A stretch of 42,154 nucleotides of DNA from Nonomuraea rhizosphaerae (GCF_019396405.1 NZ_JAHKRL010000373.1:1-42154); one strand, 5' to 3'. Counted from the first letter of the stretch, positions 8,718 to 17,127 are shown. The notes: a model not told the origin generated them from the letters alone. Numbers and translations: made by a program.

Positions 8718-8732
8718 TGCTCACGATGAGCA
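8718..8732 (-). promoter_or_regulatory. Small hairpin in the leader of the collagen-like gene
   Basis: TGCTCA/TGAGCA arms (6 bp) with a 3-nt loop lie 26-40 nt upstream of the GTG start, between start codon and any promoter. It could affect mRNA stability or translation. This is weak evidence. Confidence 0.25.
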
Positions 8733-8823
8733 TGAGGTTCACGTTTCAACCGTTCCAATGGATGACAAGAACTACATAACGCATTCATCACGAAACACAG
8801 CGTGACAATCATGGCCAACCTGA

Positions 8824-8837
8824 CTTGACGCGTCAAG
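8824..8837. promoter_or_regulatory. 14-bp perfect palindrome, candidate operator
   Basis: CTTGACGCGTCAAG is a perfect palindrome in the 235-bp region between the divergent collagen-like and cyclase genes. It lies about 28 bp upstream of the likely -35 of the cyclase promoter and could serve either gene. The cognate regulator is unknown. Confidence 0.45.
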
Positions 8838-8864
8838 AACGACGCCAGCTCGTAAAAGGACGCA

Positions 8865-8892
8865 TTGGCGGGGTCCGTATCCGGTGGATAAT
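8865..8892 (+). promoter_or_regulatory. Likely promoter of the cyclase gene
   Basis: TTGGCG (8865-8870) and GATAAT (8887-8892) with a 16-bp spacer resemble a vegetative (HrdB/sigma-70 type) promoter. Transcription would begin near 8899, leaving about 29 nt before the GTG at 8928. Confidence 0.5.
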
Positions 8893-8927
8893 CAGGACCG
8901 TTAGGGGGCTTGCACACATCCACGGGA

Positions 8928-10955
8928 GTGACCTTGCCGACCGCCAGTCCCTATCTACCCCCTGCTACGCAGCCCGTACGGGGGGTCGTCTGGGCCATAC
9001 ATCTGATCCTGCCGCTGCTGGGCCTCTGGCTCCTGCTCGCCCAGCCCGACCTGAACTACAAATGGGAGCACCACGCCAGCCACTTCTGGATGATCATCTC
9101 GCTGGCGGGCCTCAACGTCGCGCTCGCCGCGCTGATCAGTGAGGCGTCACGCAGGCGGCACGACGCCCGGCTGTTCCTGGTCTCGATGGTCTTCGTGGCC
9201 AGCGCGGGGTTCTTCTTCCTGCACGGCCTGGCCACGCCGCAGGTGATCCTGCCCACCGGCTCGCTCGGGTTCGACCTCGGGCAGCAGGTCGGGCTCACGA
9301 TCGCGTCCGGCTTCGCGTTCGTCTCGTCGTTCCCCCTGGGCGACAAGGCGGCCGAGACCGTCCTGCGCTACCAGCACTTCATCAGGGGCGTGCTGTTCGG
9401 CTTCATGGTGCTGTGGGGGTTCGCCTCGCTGATCCCAGGGCTGACGCCGCTCAGCGAGCCGCCGTTCAAGGAGCCCGTGGACTGGGTCGCGGTGATGTCG
9501 CTGCCGGGCCTCGCCCTGTACGGGGCGGCCAGCGTGATGATGTTCCTGCTGCACCGGCGCCGGCCCTCGGCCATGCTGGTCAGCCTGATCACCGCGTACG
9601 CGCTGCTGGCCGAGGCCATGGTCGCCGGGATGTCGCAGCTCAACTGGCACCTGTCGTGGTGGGAGTGGCACATCCTGCTGACGCTGGCCTTCGTCTTCGT
9701 CGCCTACAGCGCCTACCTGCAGTTCAGGCGCGAGGGGTCGAGCGCGGGCCTGTTCGACTCGGTGGCGCTCGCGGCGACCGTGGCCCGCATCCAGCGCCAG
9801 TACGAGGACGCGCTGGAGGAGATGGTCGAGCACGTGCGGCGGGGCGAGCCGCTGGCCGCGACCCGGCTGTCGGAGAAGTTCCGGCTCAACGAGGGGCAGG
9901 CCGCGGTGCTCGACCGGGCCGGCGCGGCGCTGGCCAACGAGCGTGAGCTGACCCAGCGCCTGGGCGCCCTGGTGGCGGTCAGCGCCCAGACCCGCCTGCA
10001 CCAGCCCGAGACCGAGCTGCTGGCCACCGCGCTGGAGCGGGTGCGGCAGGCGTACGGGGACGTGCGCATCGGCCTGGTGGCCGAGGGCAGGGCGCAGATC
10101 GGCTCGCGCGAGTACGAGTTCCCCGACAACACCCCGGTCAGGCGCGACAGCCTCATGGCCTACCCCCTGACCGTCAAGGGCCATCTGGCGGGCGTCCTGG
10201 AGGTGCCGGTCGGGCGGACCCAGCAGGACGAGGCCCTGGCCGCGACCCTGGCCGGGCAGCTGTCCATCTCGCTGGAGAACGCCCGCCTCTACCAGGAGCT
10301 GGACACGCTGTTCAAGCAGTACATGTCGCCCGACGTGGCCAACGCGCTGCTCGCCGACCCGGCGCAGGCGGCGCTCGGCGGCCAGCTCAAGGAGCTGACG
10401 GCGTTGTTCGCCGACCTCAAGGGCTTCACCACGTTCTCCGAGCGGGTCACCCCCGGCGAGATCGTCGAGATGCTCAACCGCTACCACACGGCCGCGGTCC
10501 CCTGCATCCTCGACAACGGCGGCACGATCGTGCAGTTCGTCGGCGACGCGCTGCTGGCCCTGTTCAACGCCCCCGCCACGCAGCGCGACCACGCCGCGGC
10601 GGCCTGCCGGGCGGCGCTGGCGATGCAGGAGGCCGCCGCCGAGGTGTCGGAGGAGGTGGCCTGGAAGGACAACGGGGGCAGCGTCGAGTGGCCGATGTTC
10701 CGCGTCGGCGTCAACACCGGCCCGGCCCTGGTCGGCAACATCGGCAGCCCCAGGCTGCGCGGCTTCAACGCCATGGGCGACTGCGTGAACGTGGCCGCCA
10801 GGCTGCAGGCCCTCGCCGAGCCCGGCACGGTGGTGATCGGGGAGACCACGCGCAGGCAGCTCGGCCCCACCGTCAAGGTCAACTCCCTGGGACAGCTCAG
10901 TCTCAAGGGCAAGGAGGAAACTGTAGGAGCGTACGTTCTGACCGCGATGAGCTAG
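8928..10955 (+). CDS. Membrane class III adenylate/guanylate cyclase with atypical substrate residues
   Basis: This 675-residue protein has about seven transmembrane segments in residues 20-265, a helical linker, a GAF-like region (about 335-450) and a C-terminal class III cyclase domain (about 470-675). Both metal-binding aspartates are present (Asp496 in FADLKGFT, Asp540 in FVGDALLA), as are the transition-state Asn621 and Arg625 (VNVAARL). The purine-selecting pair, normally Lys/Asp in adenylate cyclases, is Gln536/Asn614. A Crp-family regulator follows 33 bp later, which makes cAMP a reasonable product, but cGMP or mixed activity is possible. The GTG at 8928 is preferred; an in-frame TTG at 8910 would add 6 residues, and neither has a well-placed ribosome site. 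Confidence 0.9.
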   Translation: MTLPTASPYLPPATQPVRGVVWAIHLILPLLGLWLLLAQPDLNYKWEHHASHFWMIISLAGLNVALAALISEASRRRHDARLFLVSMVFVASAGFFFLHGLATPQVILPTGSLGFDLGQQVGLTIASGFAFVSSFPLGDKAAETVLRYQHFIRGVLFGFMVLWGFASLIPGLTPLSEPPFKEPVDWVAVMSLPGLALYGAASVMMFLLHRRRPSAMLVSLITAYALLAEAMVAGMSQLNWHLSWWEWHILLTLAFVFVAYSAYLQFRREGSSAGLFDSVALAATVARIQRQYEDALEEMVEHVRRGEPLAATRLSEKFRLNEGQAAVLDRAGAALANERELTQRLGALVAVSAQTRLHQPETELLATALERVRQAYGDVRIGLVAEGRAQIGSREYEFPDNTPVRRDSLMAYPLTVKGHLAGVLEVPVGRTQQDEALAATLAGQLSISLENARLYQELDTLFKQYMSPDVANALLADPAQAALGGQLKELTALFADLKGFTTFSERVTPGEIVEMLNRYHTAAVPCILDNGGTIVQFVGDALLALFNAPATQRDHAAAACRAALAMQEAAAEVSEEVAWKDNGGSVEWPMFRVGVNTGPALVGNIGSPRLRGFNAMGDCVNVAARLQALAEPGTVVIGETTRRQLGPTVKVNSLGQLSLKGKEETVGAYVLTAMS

Positions 10956-10975
10956 AAGGGCGCTGCTCATACCGA

Positions 10976-10981
10976 CATAAT
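10976..10981 (+). promoter_or_regulatory. -10 box of a probable leaderless promoter for the Crp-family gene
   Basis: CATAAT ends 7 nt before the ATG at 10989, so transcription would start at or next to the start codon. No Shine-Dalgarno sequence precedes this ATG. The -35 region is weak. Confidence 0.5.
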
Positions 10982-10988
10982 CGGCGGC

Positions 10989-11651
10989 ATGAACGCAGAG
11001 GCCGGCGAGTTCCTCTCCATGCTCACCCCCGAAGAGGTCGATGAGCTGCGTGCCGCTGGACGGCCGCGGCGGTGGGAGCGCGGCACGACCGTGATGACCG
11101 AGGGCGACACCTCCGACTGGGTGCTCGTCCTGACGGAAGGAAGGGTGAAGGTCTCCTCCCACACCAGCAGCGGGACCGAGGTCGTGCTGGCCGTACGCGG
11201 GCCGGGCGGGCTGCTCGGCGAGATGTCGGCCATCGACGGCTCGCCGCGCTCGGCCACCGTCACCGCCCTGGAGCCGATCGCGGGCATCGTGGTCCGCGAC
11301 TTCCCCAACTTCCTGCAGATGCACGGCCGCATCGCGGTGCTGCTCATGCAGCTGGTGACCGGGCGGCTGCGGGACGCCGACAGGAAGCGGATCGAATATG
11401 GAGCGTTCGACACCACCGGCCGCGTGGCGACCCGGCTGATCGAGCTGGCCGAGCGCTACGGCGAGAAGACCAACAGCGGCGTCCGCGTGGCGCTGCCGCT
11501 CTCCCAGGACGAGCTCGCCGGATGGACCGGCGCGTCGCGGGAGGCGGTCAGCAAGGCGTTGCGCACGTTGCGCGACCGCGGGCTGATCGAGACGGGGCGG
11601 CGGCGCGTGGTGATCCACGACCTGGAAGGGCTGCGCAAGCGCGCCAGGTAA
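10989..11651 (+). CDS. Crp/Fnr-family transcriptional regulator
   Basis: This 220-residue protein has an N-terminal cyclic-nucleotide-binding-like domain (about 8-125) and a C-terminal winged helix. The phosphate-binding-cassette region reads GGLLGEMSAIDGSPRSATVTA, close to the GE..(x)..R(S/T)A pattern of cAMP-binding Crp proteins, so ligand binding is plausible. The recognition helix lies in LSQDELAGWTGASREAVSKALRTL. Placement directly after a nucleotide cyclase gene suggests a synthesis-sensor pair. No SD is seen, and the ATG is probably used by a leaderless mRNA. Confidence 0.92.
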   Translation: MNAEAGEFLSMLTPEEVDELRAAGRPRRWERGTTVMTEGDTSDWVLVLTEGRVKVSSHTSSGTEVVLAVRGPGGLLGEMSAIDGSPRSATVTALEPIAGIVVRDFPNFLQMHGRIAVLLMQLVTGRLRDADRKRIEYGAFDTTGRVATRLIELAERYGEKTNSGVRVALPLSQDELAGWTGASREAVSKALRTLRDRGLIETGRRRVVIHDLEGLRKRAR

Positions 11652-11681
11652 CCCCGGACAAATCGTACGTACGTCGTACGC

Positions 11682-11687
11682 CATAGT
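11682..11687 (+). promoter_or_regulatory. -10 box of a probable leaderless promoter for the first MFS gene
   Basis: CATAGT is followed by exactly 7 nt and then the ATG at 11695, the same layout as at the upstream Crp gene. No SD lies before this ATG. The preceding TACGTACGT tract is a short alternating repeat. Confidence 0.45.
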
Positions 11688-11694
11688 GGACGGC

Positions 11695-13131
11695 ATGCCG
11701 TCAGAGCGTGACCCCCGCCTCCGCTACGCCTGGCGCGTCTGCTCGGTGACCAGCCTGGGGCTCGTCCTCATCGGCATCGCGGGCAGCACCTTGAACGTCG
11801 CGCTGCCCACGGTGGTCCGCCACTTCCAGGCGGGCCCGTTCGAGTCCGGCTGGATCCTGCTGTCGTTCCTGCTGGTGAACACCGCGAGCCTGGTGTTCTT
11901 CGGCCGGGTGGCCGACCTGCTGGGCAGGCGGGAGGTGTACCTGGCGGGGTTCGCGCTGTTCACCGTCGCCTCGCTGCTGGCGGGGCTGGCGCCGGACGTG
12001 TGGTTCCTGGTCGGGATGCGCGTGCTGCAGGCGGTCGGCGCGGCGATGATCCTCTCCAACGGCACCGTGATCATCGCCGACGCGTTCCCGCCGGAGAAGC
12101 TCAGCCAGGGCATGGGCGTCTACATGGGCACGCTGTCCGTGGCGCAGCTCGCCGGGCCCACGCTCGGCGGCCTGATCGCCGAGGCGGCGGGCTGGCAGTG
12201 GATCTTCTGGGTGAACGTGCCGGCGGGGCTGCTGGCGTTCGGCTGGGGCGCCGCGATCCTCCGCAAGACGCCCAGAGGGCCCAAGGAGCCGGTGGACGCG
12301 CTGGGCAACGCGCTGGTGTTCGCGGCACTGTCGGCCCTGCTGCTGGCCCTCTCGGAGGCGGGCTCGGCCGGTCTGTCGAGCCCGGTCGTGCTGACGGGGG
12401 CGGCGGTGTTCGCCGTGCTGGCGCCGCTGATCGCGCTGGTGGAGCGGCGGGCCGCGCATCCCCTGCTGGACCTGCGGCTGTTCGGCGGGCGGATGCTGGC
12501 CTTCGCGAACCTGGCCTCCTTCTGCAACGCCCTGGCGCGCGCCGCGCTGATCCTGGTCGTGGCGCTGTACTTCCAGGCGGCCCGGGGCGTGGACGCCTTC
12601 ACGGCGGGGCTGAGCATCCTGCCGGTGCCGGTGGGCATGGCCGTCGCCTCGCCGCTGGCCGGCTCGCTCAAGATCTCGCCGTACGTGCTGGCGATCTGCG
12701 GCACGCTGATGAGCGCGCTCGGGCTGGGCACGCTCATGCTGACGGCCGACCCGTCGACGCCGTACTGGATCATCGGCGCCGGCCTGTTCGTGGCGGGCTG
12801 CGGCAGCGGCACGTTCCTGACCGGCAACACCACCCAGGTCATGCGCGCGCTGCCACCCGGCAGCCTGGGGGTGGTCAACGGCTTCCGCGTCATGGTGATG
12901 AACGTGGGCGTCGTGATCAGCGTCGGCCTGTCGCTGAGCGTCCTGGCCGGCTCCGTGGGGCCGGAGCTGCGCGCCCAGGTGTACGGGGCGACGCTGTCGC
13001 GGCTGTCGCCGGTGGCGGTCGGGCAGCTGATGCACGGCTTCCAGCGCACGTACGCGGTGCTGTTCGCGGTGGCCCTGCTCGGCGCCCTCTTCGCCGGCCT
13101 GGCCCGCTCCAGGCCCCGCGCAGCGCCCTAG
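11695..13131 (+). CDS. MFS drug-efflux transporter, DHA2 (EmrB/QacA) type
   Basis: This 478-residue integral membrane protein with about 14 hydrophobic segments belongs to the proton-driven multidrug exporters. The loop 2-3 motif A appears as GRVADLLGRREV and the antiporter motif C region as GPTLGGLIAEAAGWQWIFWVN. Its substrate cannot be predicted. It converges on the TetR gene: the two stop codons overlap within a single CTAG (13128-13131). A GTG nine bases upstream is an alternative start. Confidence 0.9.
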   Translation: MPSERDPRLRYAWRVCSVTSLGLVLIGIAGSTLNVALPTVVRHFQAGPFESGWILLSFLLVNTASLVFFGRVADLLGRREVYLAGFALFTVASLLAGLAPDVWFLVGMRVLQAVGAAMILSNGTVIIADAFPPEKLSQGMGVYMGTLSVAQLAGPTLGGLIAEAAGWQWIFWVNVPAGLLAFGWGAAILRKTPRGPKEPVDALGNALVFAALSALLLALSEAGSAGLSSPVVLTGAAVFAVLAPLIALVERRAAHPLLDLRLFGGRMLAFANLASFCNALARAALILVVALYFQAARGVDAFTAGLSILPVPVGMAVASPLAGSLKISPYVLAICGTLMSALGLGTLMLTADPSTPYWIIGAGLFVAGCGSGTFLTGNTTQVMRALPPGSLGVVNGFRVMVMNVGVVISVGLSLSVLAGSVGPELRAQVYGATLSRLSPVAVGQLMHGFQRTYAVLFAVALLGALFAGLARSRPRAAP

Positions 13132-13781
13132 TTCCTGGCCGCGAGCTTCTCGATGCCGGACATGACGAGGTCGACGCCGAAGGTGTCGTAGAGGTCGGCG
13201 CTCATGCCCGACACCATCGGGCCGGCCATCTCCACCAGGTTCGGGTACCGGCCCGCCGGGAGCGACTGCAGCCCGAGGCGCTTGACCCTGACGATCTCCT
13301 CCAGCTGCTCGGGCGTGTGGGTGCTGCGGAAGTGGACCGGGCCGTCGGCGATGGAGATCGCGCTCTGCAGGATGTACTTGGAGATCAGGCAGGACTCGTC
13401 CGCGTTGAATCCGGCGGCCCGCGCCAGGCCCAGCGCCTCGTCCCAGACCGCCAGGAAGCTGGGCACCGTCAGCGGGTCCACCTGCTCCAGGATGTTCTTG
13501 GCGCAGGGGTGGGCGCGCAGGACGCGGATCAGCCCGTCGACCATCTCGCGCAGCCGCTCCCGCCACGGGCGCTCGTCGCCGGTCTTCGGCGCGAACCCTG
13601 AGATCAGGTGGTCGGCCATGCCGACGAGCAGCAGCTCCTTGTTCTTGAAGTGCCAGTAGAGGGCCATCGGGGTCACGCCGAGGTCGGCCGCCAGCCGCCG
13701 GATCGTCAGGCCGTCGAGCCCTTCGGCGTCGCCGATCTCCAGAGCCCGGCCGACGATGGCCGCCGCCGTCAGTTTTCCCAT
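13128..13781 (-). CDS. TetR-family repressor (tetracycline-repressor-like C-terminal domain)
   Basis: This 217-residue regulator has an N-terminal helix-turn-helix (TIRRLAADLGVTPMALYWHFKNKELLL) and a ligand-binding domain similar in layout to TetR itself. It is divergent from an MFS exporter gene (start 13852), and a multi-half-site operator (13794-13842) fills the gap. The simplest model is repression of the exporter and itself until an exported compound binds. Start is ATG 13781; GTG 13784 and TTG 13793 are possible alternatives. Confidence 0.92.
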   Translation of the reverse strand: MGKLTAAAIVGRALEIGDAEGLDGLTIRRLAADLGVTPMALYWHFKNKELLLVGMADHLISGFAPKTGDERPWRERLREMVDGLIRVLRAHPCAKNILEQVDPLTVPSFLAVWDEALGLARAAGFNADESCLISKYILQSAISIADGPVHFRSTHTPEQLEEIVRVKRLGLQSLPAGRYPNLVEMAGPMVSGMSADLYDTFGVDLVMSGIEKLAARN

Positions 13782-13786
13782 CACGG

Positions 13787-13792
13787 TTGACA
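13787..13792 (+). promoter_or_regulatory. Consensus -35-like hexamer TTGACA upstream of the second MFS gene
   Basis: TTGACA abuts the operator on its TetR-gene side. A -10 at standard distance would fall inside the palindrome, though no clear hexamer is seen there. If real, repressor binding would block RNA polymerase directly. Confidence 0.35.
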
Positions 13793-13793
13793 A

Positions 13794-13842
13794 CTATACG
13801 CCGTACAAGTTGAACTGTACGGCGTACAAGTACGGCGTATAG
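13794..13842. promoter_or_regulatory. TetR operator with three half-sites
   Basis: CTATACGCCGTAC (13794-13806) is the exact reverse complement of GTACGGCGTATAG (13830-13842). A third copy of the half-site (GTACGGCGTAC, 13817-13827) gives a second, inner dyad (ACGCCGTACA and TGTACGGCGT, 8-bp spacer) and a direct repeat with the outer right arm. The operator ends within the AGGAGG of the MFS gene, so binding would cover promoter and ribosome site. Confidence 0.85.
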
Positions 13843-13851
13843 GAGGCGATC

Positions 13852-15279
13852 GTGGACAGGAAGTGGTGGGCTCTCACGGCGGTGACGCTGGGGACCTTCA
13901 TGACGTACCTGGACAACAACGTGGGCAACGTCGCCCTGCCCACCATCCAGCGCGACCTCGGGCTGACGATCTCGGGGCTCGAATGGGTGGTCAGCGGCTA
14001 CATCCTGGTGTTCGCCGGGCTCATGCTGGTCGGCGGCAGGCTGGCGGACCTGTTCGGCGCCCGGCGGGTGTTCGCGACCGGCCTGGTGATCTTCACGCTG
14101 TCCTCGCTCGCGGCCGGACTGGCCACGGGCGGCGGGATGCTCATCGCGGCCCGCGCGGTCCAGGGCGTCGGCGCGGCGCTGCTGACCCCGACGGCACTGT
14201 CACTGCTGACCCAGATCTTCCCCGACCCGGGCGAGCGGGGCCGGGCGGTGGGCATCTGGAGCTCCGCCGGGGCGCTGTCCATGGCGCTCGGCCCGGTCAC
14301 CGGCGGCTTCATCAGCGAGAACCTGCACTGGGGCTGGATCTACCTGATCAACGTGCCGATCGGGGCCCTCACCCTGGGCCTGGCGCTCTGGGCGATCCGC
14401 ATCGACTTCACCCGGGTGCGCCACAACCTGGATCTTCCGGGCCTGGCCACCTCGGCCGTCACGCTGTTCGCCCTGACATATGCGCTCATCGAGGGCTCCG
14501 CGGCCGGATGGACCTCGCCCGAGATCCTGACCGCGTTCGGGGTCGCGCTGGCGGCGGCGCTGGCGTTCCTGCTGGTCGAGTCGCGCTCCGCGGAGCCGAT
14601 GATCGACCTGTCGCTGTTCCGGGCCAGGGTGTTCAGCGGCGGACTGGTGACCATGGGCATCTGGTCGTTCGGGGTGTTCGGGATCTACTTCTTCAGCGCC
14701 CTCTGGCTGCAGAACGTGCTCGGCTTCTCCCCCACCGAGGCCGGCGGCTCGTTCGTGCCGATGGCGCTGGTCATGGCCGTGACGGCGATCCTGTCCCAGC
14801 GGGTCAGCCGGCTGCTCGGCCTGGCCGTGACCATCTCGATCGGCATGGCGCTCATGGGCGGCGCGATCTTCATGCTCTCCTCCGTCGGCGGCGACGCGAG
14901 CTACGGCGCCGTGCTCCCCTGGTTCCTCATGTACGGCCTGGGCGGCGGCCTGCTGGTGCCGCTCACCTCGGCCATCCTGAACGGCATGCCCCAGGGCAGA
15001 TCGGGCGTCGCCTCCGGCGTGCTGAACGTCTCCCGTGAGGTGTTCGGGCTGCTCGGCATCACCGTGCTGGGCGCGATCCTCAGCTCCCGGCAGAGCGCGA
15101 GCGACCAGCCCCCGCTGGTCGCCTTCCTCGACGCCTACCAGTTCACGCTGGTGCTGGCCGCGGTGATCATGCTGGCCGCCATCCCGATCAGCCTGTACGC
15201 CCTGCGCGAGCGCCGTACGAGCACCCCGGAGCCAGAGCTTCCTCAGGCGGCCTCGGCGACGGTCGGGTCCGCGAACTGA
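13852..15279 (+). CDS. MFS multidrug exporter, DHA2 (EmrB/QacA) type, under TetR control
   Basis: This 475-residue protein has about 14 membrane segments. The first segment carries the DHA2-typical TYLDNNVGNVALPTI, the loop 2-3 motif is GRLADLFGARRV, and the motif C region is GPVTGGFISENLHWGWIYLIN. It starts at GTG 13852, with AGGAGG 5 bp upstream. It is the probable target of the divergent TetR repressor. Its last 37 bp overlap the end of the convergent ABC transporter gene. Substrate unknown. Confidence 0.92.
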   Translation: MDRKWWALTAVTLGTFMTYLDNNVGNVALPTIQRDLGLTISGLEWVVSGYILVFAGLMLVGGRLADLFGARRVFATGLVIFTLSSLAAGLATGGGMLIAARAVQGVGAALLTPTALSLLTQIFPDPGERGRAVGIWSSAGALSMALGPVTGGFISENLHWGWIYLINVPIGALTLGLALWAIRIDFTRVRHNLDLPGLATSAVTLFALTYALIEGSAAGWTSPEILTAFGVALAAALAFLLVESRSAEPMIDLSLFRARVFSGGLVTMGIWSFGVFGIYFFSALWLQNVLGFSPTEAGGSFVPMALVMAVTAILSQRVSRLLGLAVTISIGMALMGGAIFMLSSVGGDASYGAVLPWFLMYGLGGGLLVPLTSAILNGMPQGRSGVASGVLNVSREVFGLLGITVLGAILSSRQSASDQPPLVAFLDAYQFTLVLAAVIMLAAIPISLYALRERRTSTPEPELPQAASATVGSAN

Positions 15280-17120
15280 GTGCGGTACAGCTCCTCGTAG
15301 CGGCCGCCGGCCTCCAGCAGCTCGGCGTGCGTGCCGCGCTCGGCCACCCGGCCGTCCTCGATCACCAGGATGACGTCGGCGGCCCTGATCGTGGACAGGC
15401 GGTGCGCGATCACCACGGCGGTCCTGCCCTGGAGCGCCTCGCCCAGCGCCTCCTGCACGGCCGCCTCGGAGGTCGAGTCGAGCGCGGCCGTGGCCTCGTC
15501 CAGGATCACCACCCTGGGCCTGGCCAGCAGCAGCCGGGCGATCGTCAGCCGCTGGCGCTCGCCGCCGGACAGCCGGTAGCCGCGCTCGCCGACCACGGTG
15601 TCCACGCCGTCGGGCAGGCTCTCGATCAGCTTGGCGAGCCTGGCCCTGGTCAGCGCCTCCCACAGGTCGGCCTCGCCGGCCTCAGGGCGGGCCAGCAGCA
15701 GGTTCGCCCGGATCGTCTCGTGGAACAGGTGGCCGTCCTGGGTCACCATGCCGAGCGTGTCACGGATGGAGTCGGCCGTCAGGTCGCGCACGTCCACGCC
15801 GCCGATCCGGACCGCGCCCGCGTCCACGTCGTACAGCCTGGGCAGGAGCTGGGCGATCGTGGACTTGCCCGCGCCCGAGGAGCCGACCAGGGCCACCATC
15901 TGGCCCGGCTCGGCCCTGAACGAGACGCCGTGCAGCACCTCGGCGCCGCCGCGCGAGTCGAGCGCGGCCACCTCCTCCAGCGAGGCGAGGGAGACCTTGT
16001 CGGCCGCCGGGTAGGCGAAGCGCACGTCGTCGAACTCGACGGCGACCGGCCCCTCGGGGACCTCGACCGCGCCCTTGCGCTCCTTGATCAGCGGTTCGAG
16101 GTCGAGCACCTCGAAGACCCGCTCGAAGCTGACCAGCGCGCTCATCACGTCCACGCGGGCGCTGGCCAGCGCGGTCAGCGGCGAGTACAGGCGGGTCAGC
16201 AGCAGCGCCAGCGACACGACCGAGCCGGGGTCGAGCTGGTCGCGCAGCGCGTAGAAGCCGCCCAGCCCGTACACCAGGGCCAGGGCGAGCGCGGAGACGA
16301 GGGTGAGCGCGGTGACGAACACCGACTGCGTCATGGCCGTGCGCACGCCGATGTCACGCACCCGCCTGGCCCTGGCGGCGAACTCCGCCGACTCCCTGGC
16401 CGGCCTGCCGAACAGCTTCACCAGCGTCGCGCCCGGCGCCGAGAAGCGCTCGGTCATCTGGTTGCCCATGGCCGCGTTGTGGTCGGCCGCCTCGCGCCGC
16501 AGCCGGGCGATCCTGACGCCCATCCGGCGGGCCGGCAGCACGAAGATCGGCAGCAGCAACAGCGCGAGCAGCGTGATCTGCCAGGAGATGCCGATCATCA
16601 CGGTGAGCGTCAGGACGAGCGTCACGACGTTGCCCGCCACGCTGGACAGGGTGTCGGTGAAGGCCCGCTGGGCGCCGATCACGTCGTTGTTCAGCCTGCT
16701 CACCAGGGCCCCCGTGCGCGTCCTGGTGAAGAAGGCGACGGGCATCCGCTGCACGTGGTCGAAGACGGCCGTGCGCAGGTCCAGGATCAGGTCCTCGCCC
16801 AGTCCCGCCGACAGCCACCTGGTCAGCAGCCCGAGCCCGGCCTCGGCAACCGCGATCAGCGCGATCACCCCCGCCAGCCCGGCCACGACGCCGAACGGAT
16901 CACCCTTGACGATCGCGTCCAGCACCCGGCCGGCGAGCACCGGAGCGACCACCGCCAGTGCCGCCATCACGAGGGTGAGCAGCAGGAACAGGAGCACCTT
17001 GCGCCGGTGCGGCCGGGCGAAGGCCGCGATGCGGCCGAGCGTCGCCCGGGACAGGGGGCGACGCTCCTGCTCGTTGTTCATCGAATAAAGCTGGTGCCAT
17101 GCGGTCATCTCCATGCTCAT
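15243..17120 (-). CDS. ABC exporter with fused membrane and ATPase domains (MsbA/LmrA-like)
   Basis: This 625-residue half-transporter would function as a dimer. Residues 40-325 hold six membrane helices, and 358-610 form the ATPase. Walker A is GSSGAGKST (413-421), the signature is LSGGERQ (517-523), and Walker B ends in ILDEA with Asp541-Glu542. A loop of about 20 residues just before the Walker A strand (SLASLEEVAALDSRGG) is longer than usual. Export of a lipid, peptide or drug is likely but the substrate is unknown. The ATG at 17120 is chosen because a TACGCT -10 box lies exactly 7 nt upstream; there is no SD. The promoter has a 19-bp spacer with an internal dyad. Confidence 0.93.
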   Translation of the reverse strand: MSMEMTAWHQLYSMNNEQERRPLSRATLGRIAAFARPHRRKVLLFLLLTLVMAALAVVAPVLAGRVLDAIVKGDPFGVVAGLAGVIALIAVAEAGLGLLTRWLSAGLGEDLILDLRTAVFDHVQRMPVAFFTRTRTGALVSRLNNDVIGAQRAFTDTLSSVAGNVVTLVLTLTVMIGISWQITLLALLLLPIFVLPARRMGVRIARLRREAADHNAAMGNQMTERFSAPGATLVKLFGRPARESAEFAARARRVRDIGVRTAMTQSVFVTALTLVSALALALVYGLGGFYALRDQLDPGSVVSLALLLTRLYSPLTALASARVDVMSALVSFERVFEVLDLEPLIKERKGAVEVPEGPVAVEFDDVRFAYPAADKVSLASLEEVAALDSRGGAEVLHGVSFRAEPGQMVALVGSSGAGKSTIAQLLPRLYDVDAGAVRIGGVDVRDLTADSIRDTLGMVTQDGHLFHETIRANLLLARPEAGEADLWEALTRARLAKLIESLPDGVDTVVGERGYRLSGGERQRLTIARLLLARPRVVILDEATAALDSTSEAAVQEALGEALQGRTAVVIAHRLSTIRAADVILVIEDGRVAERGTHAELLEAGGRYEELYRTQFADPTVAEAA

Positions 17121-17127
17121 GGCATGG

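Noticed and set aside
8079-8729. Plus-strand 216-codon frame with PSLPGRPSLPF-type repeats opposite the collagen-like gene
   Set aside because: It is the antisense reading of the Gly-X-Y repeat. It has no ribosome site, and the collagen frame has a signal peptide and a matching terminator.
9147-11696. Very long minus-strand open frame (849 codons) opposite the cyclase and Crp genes
   Set aside because: Typical high-G+C shadow frame. It runs against two well-supported genes and its translation is His/Gln/Arg-rich without domains.
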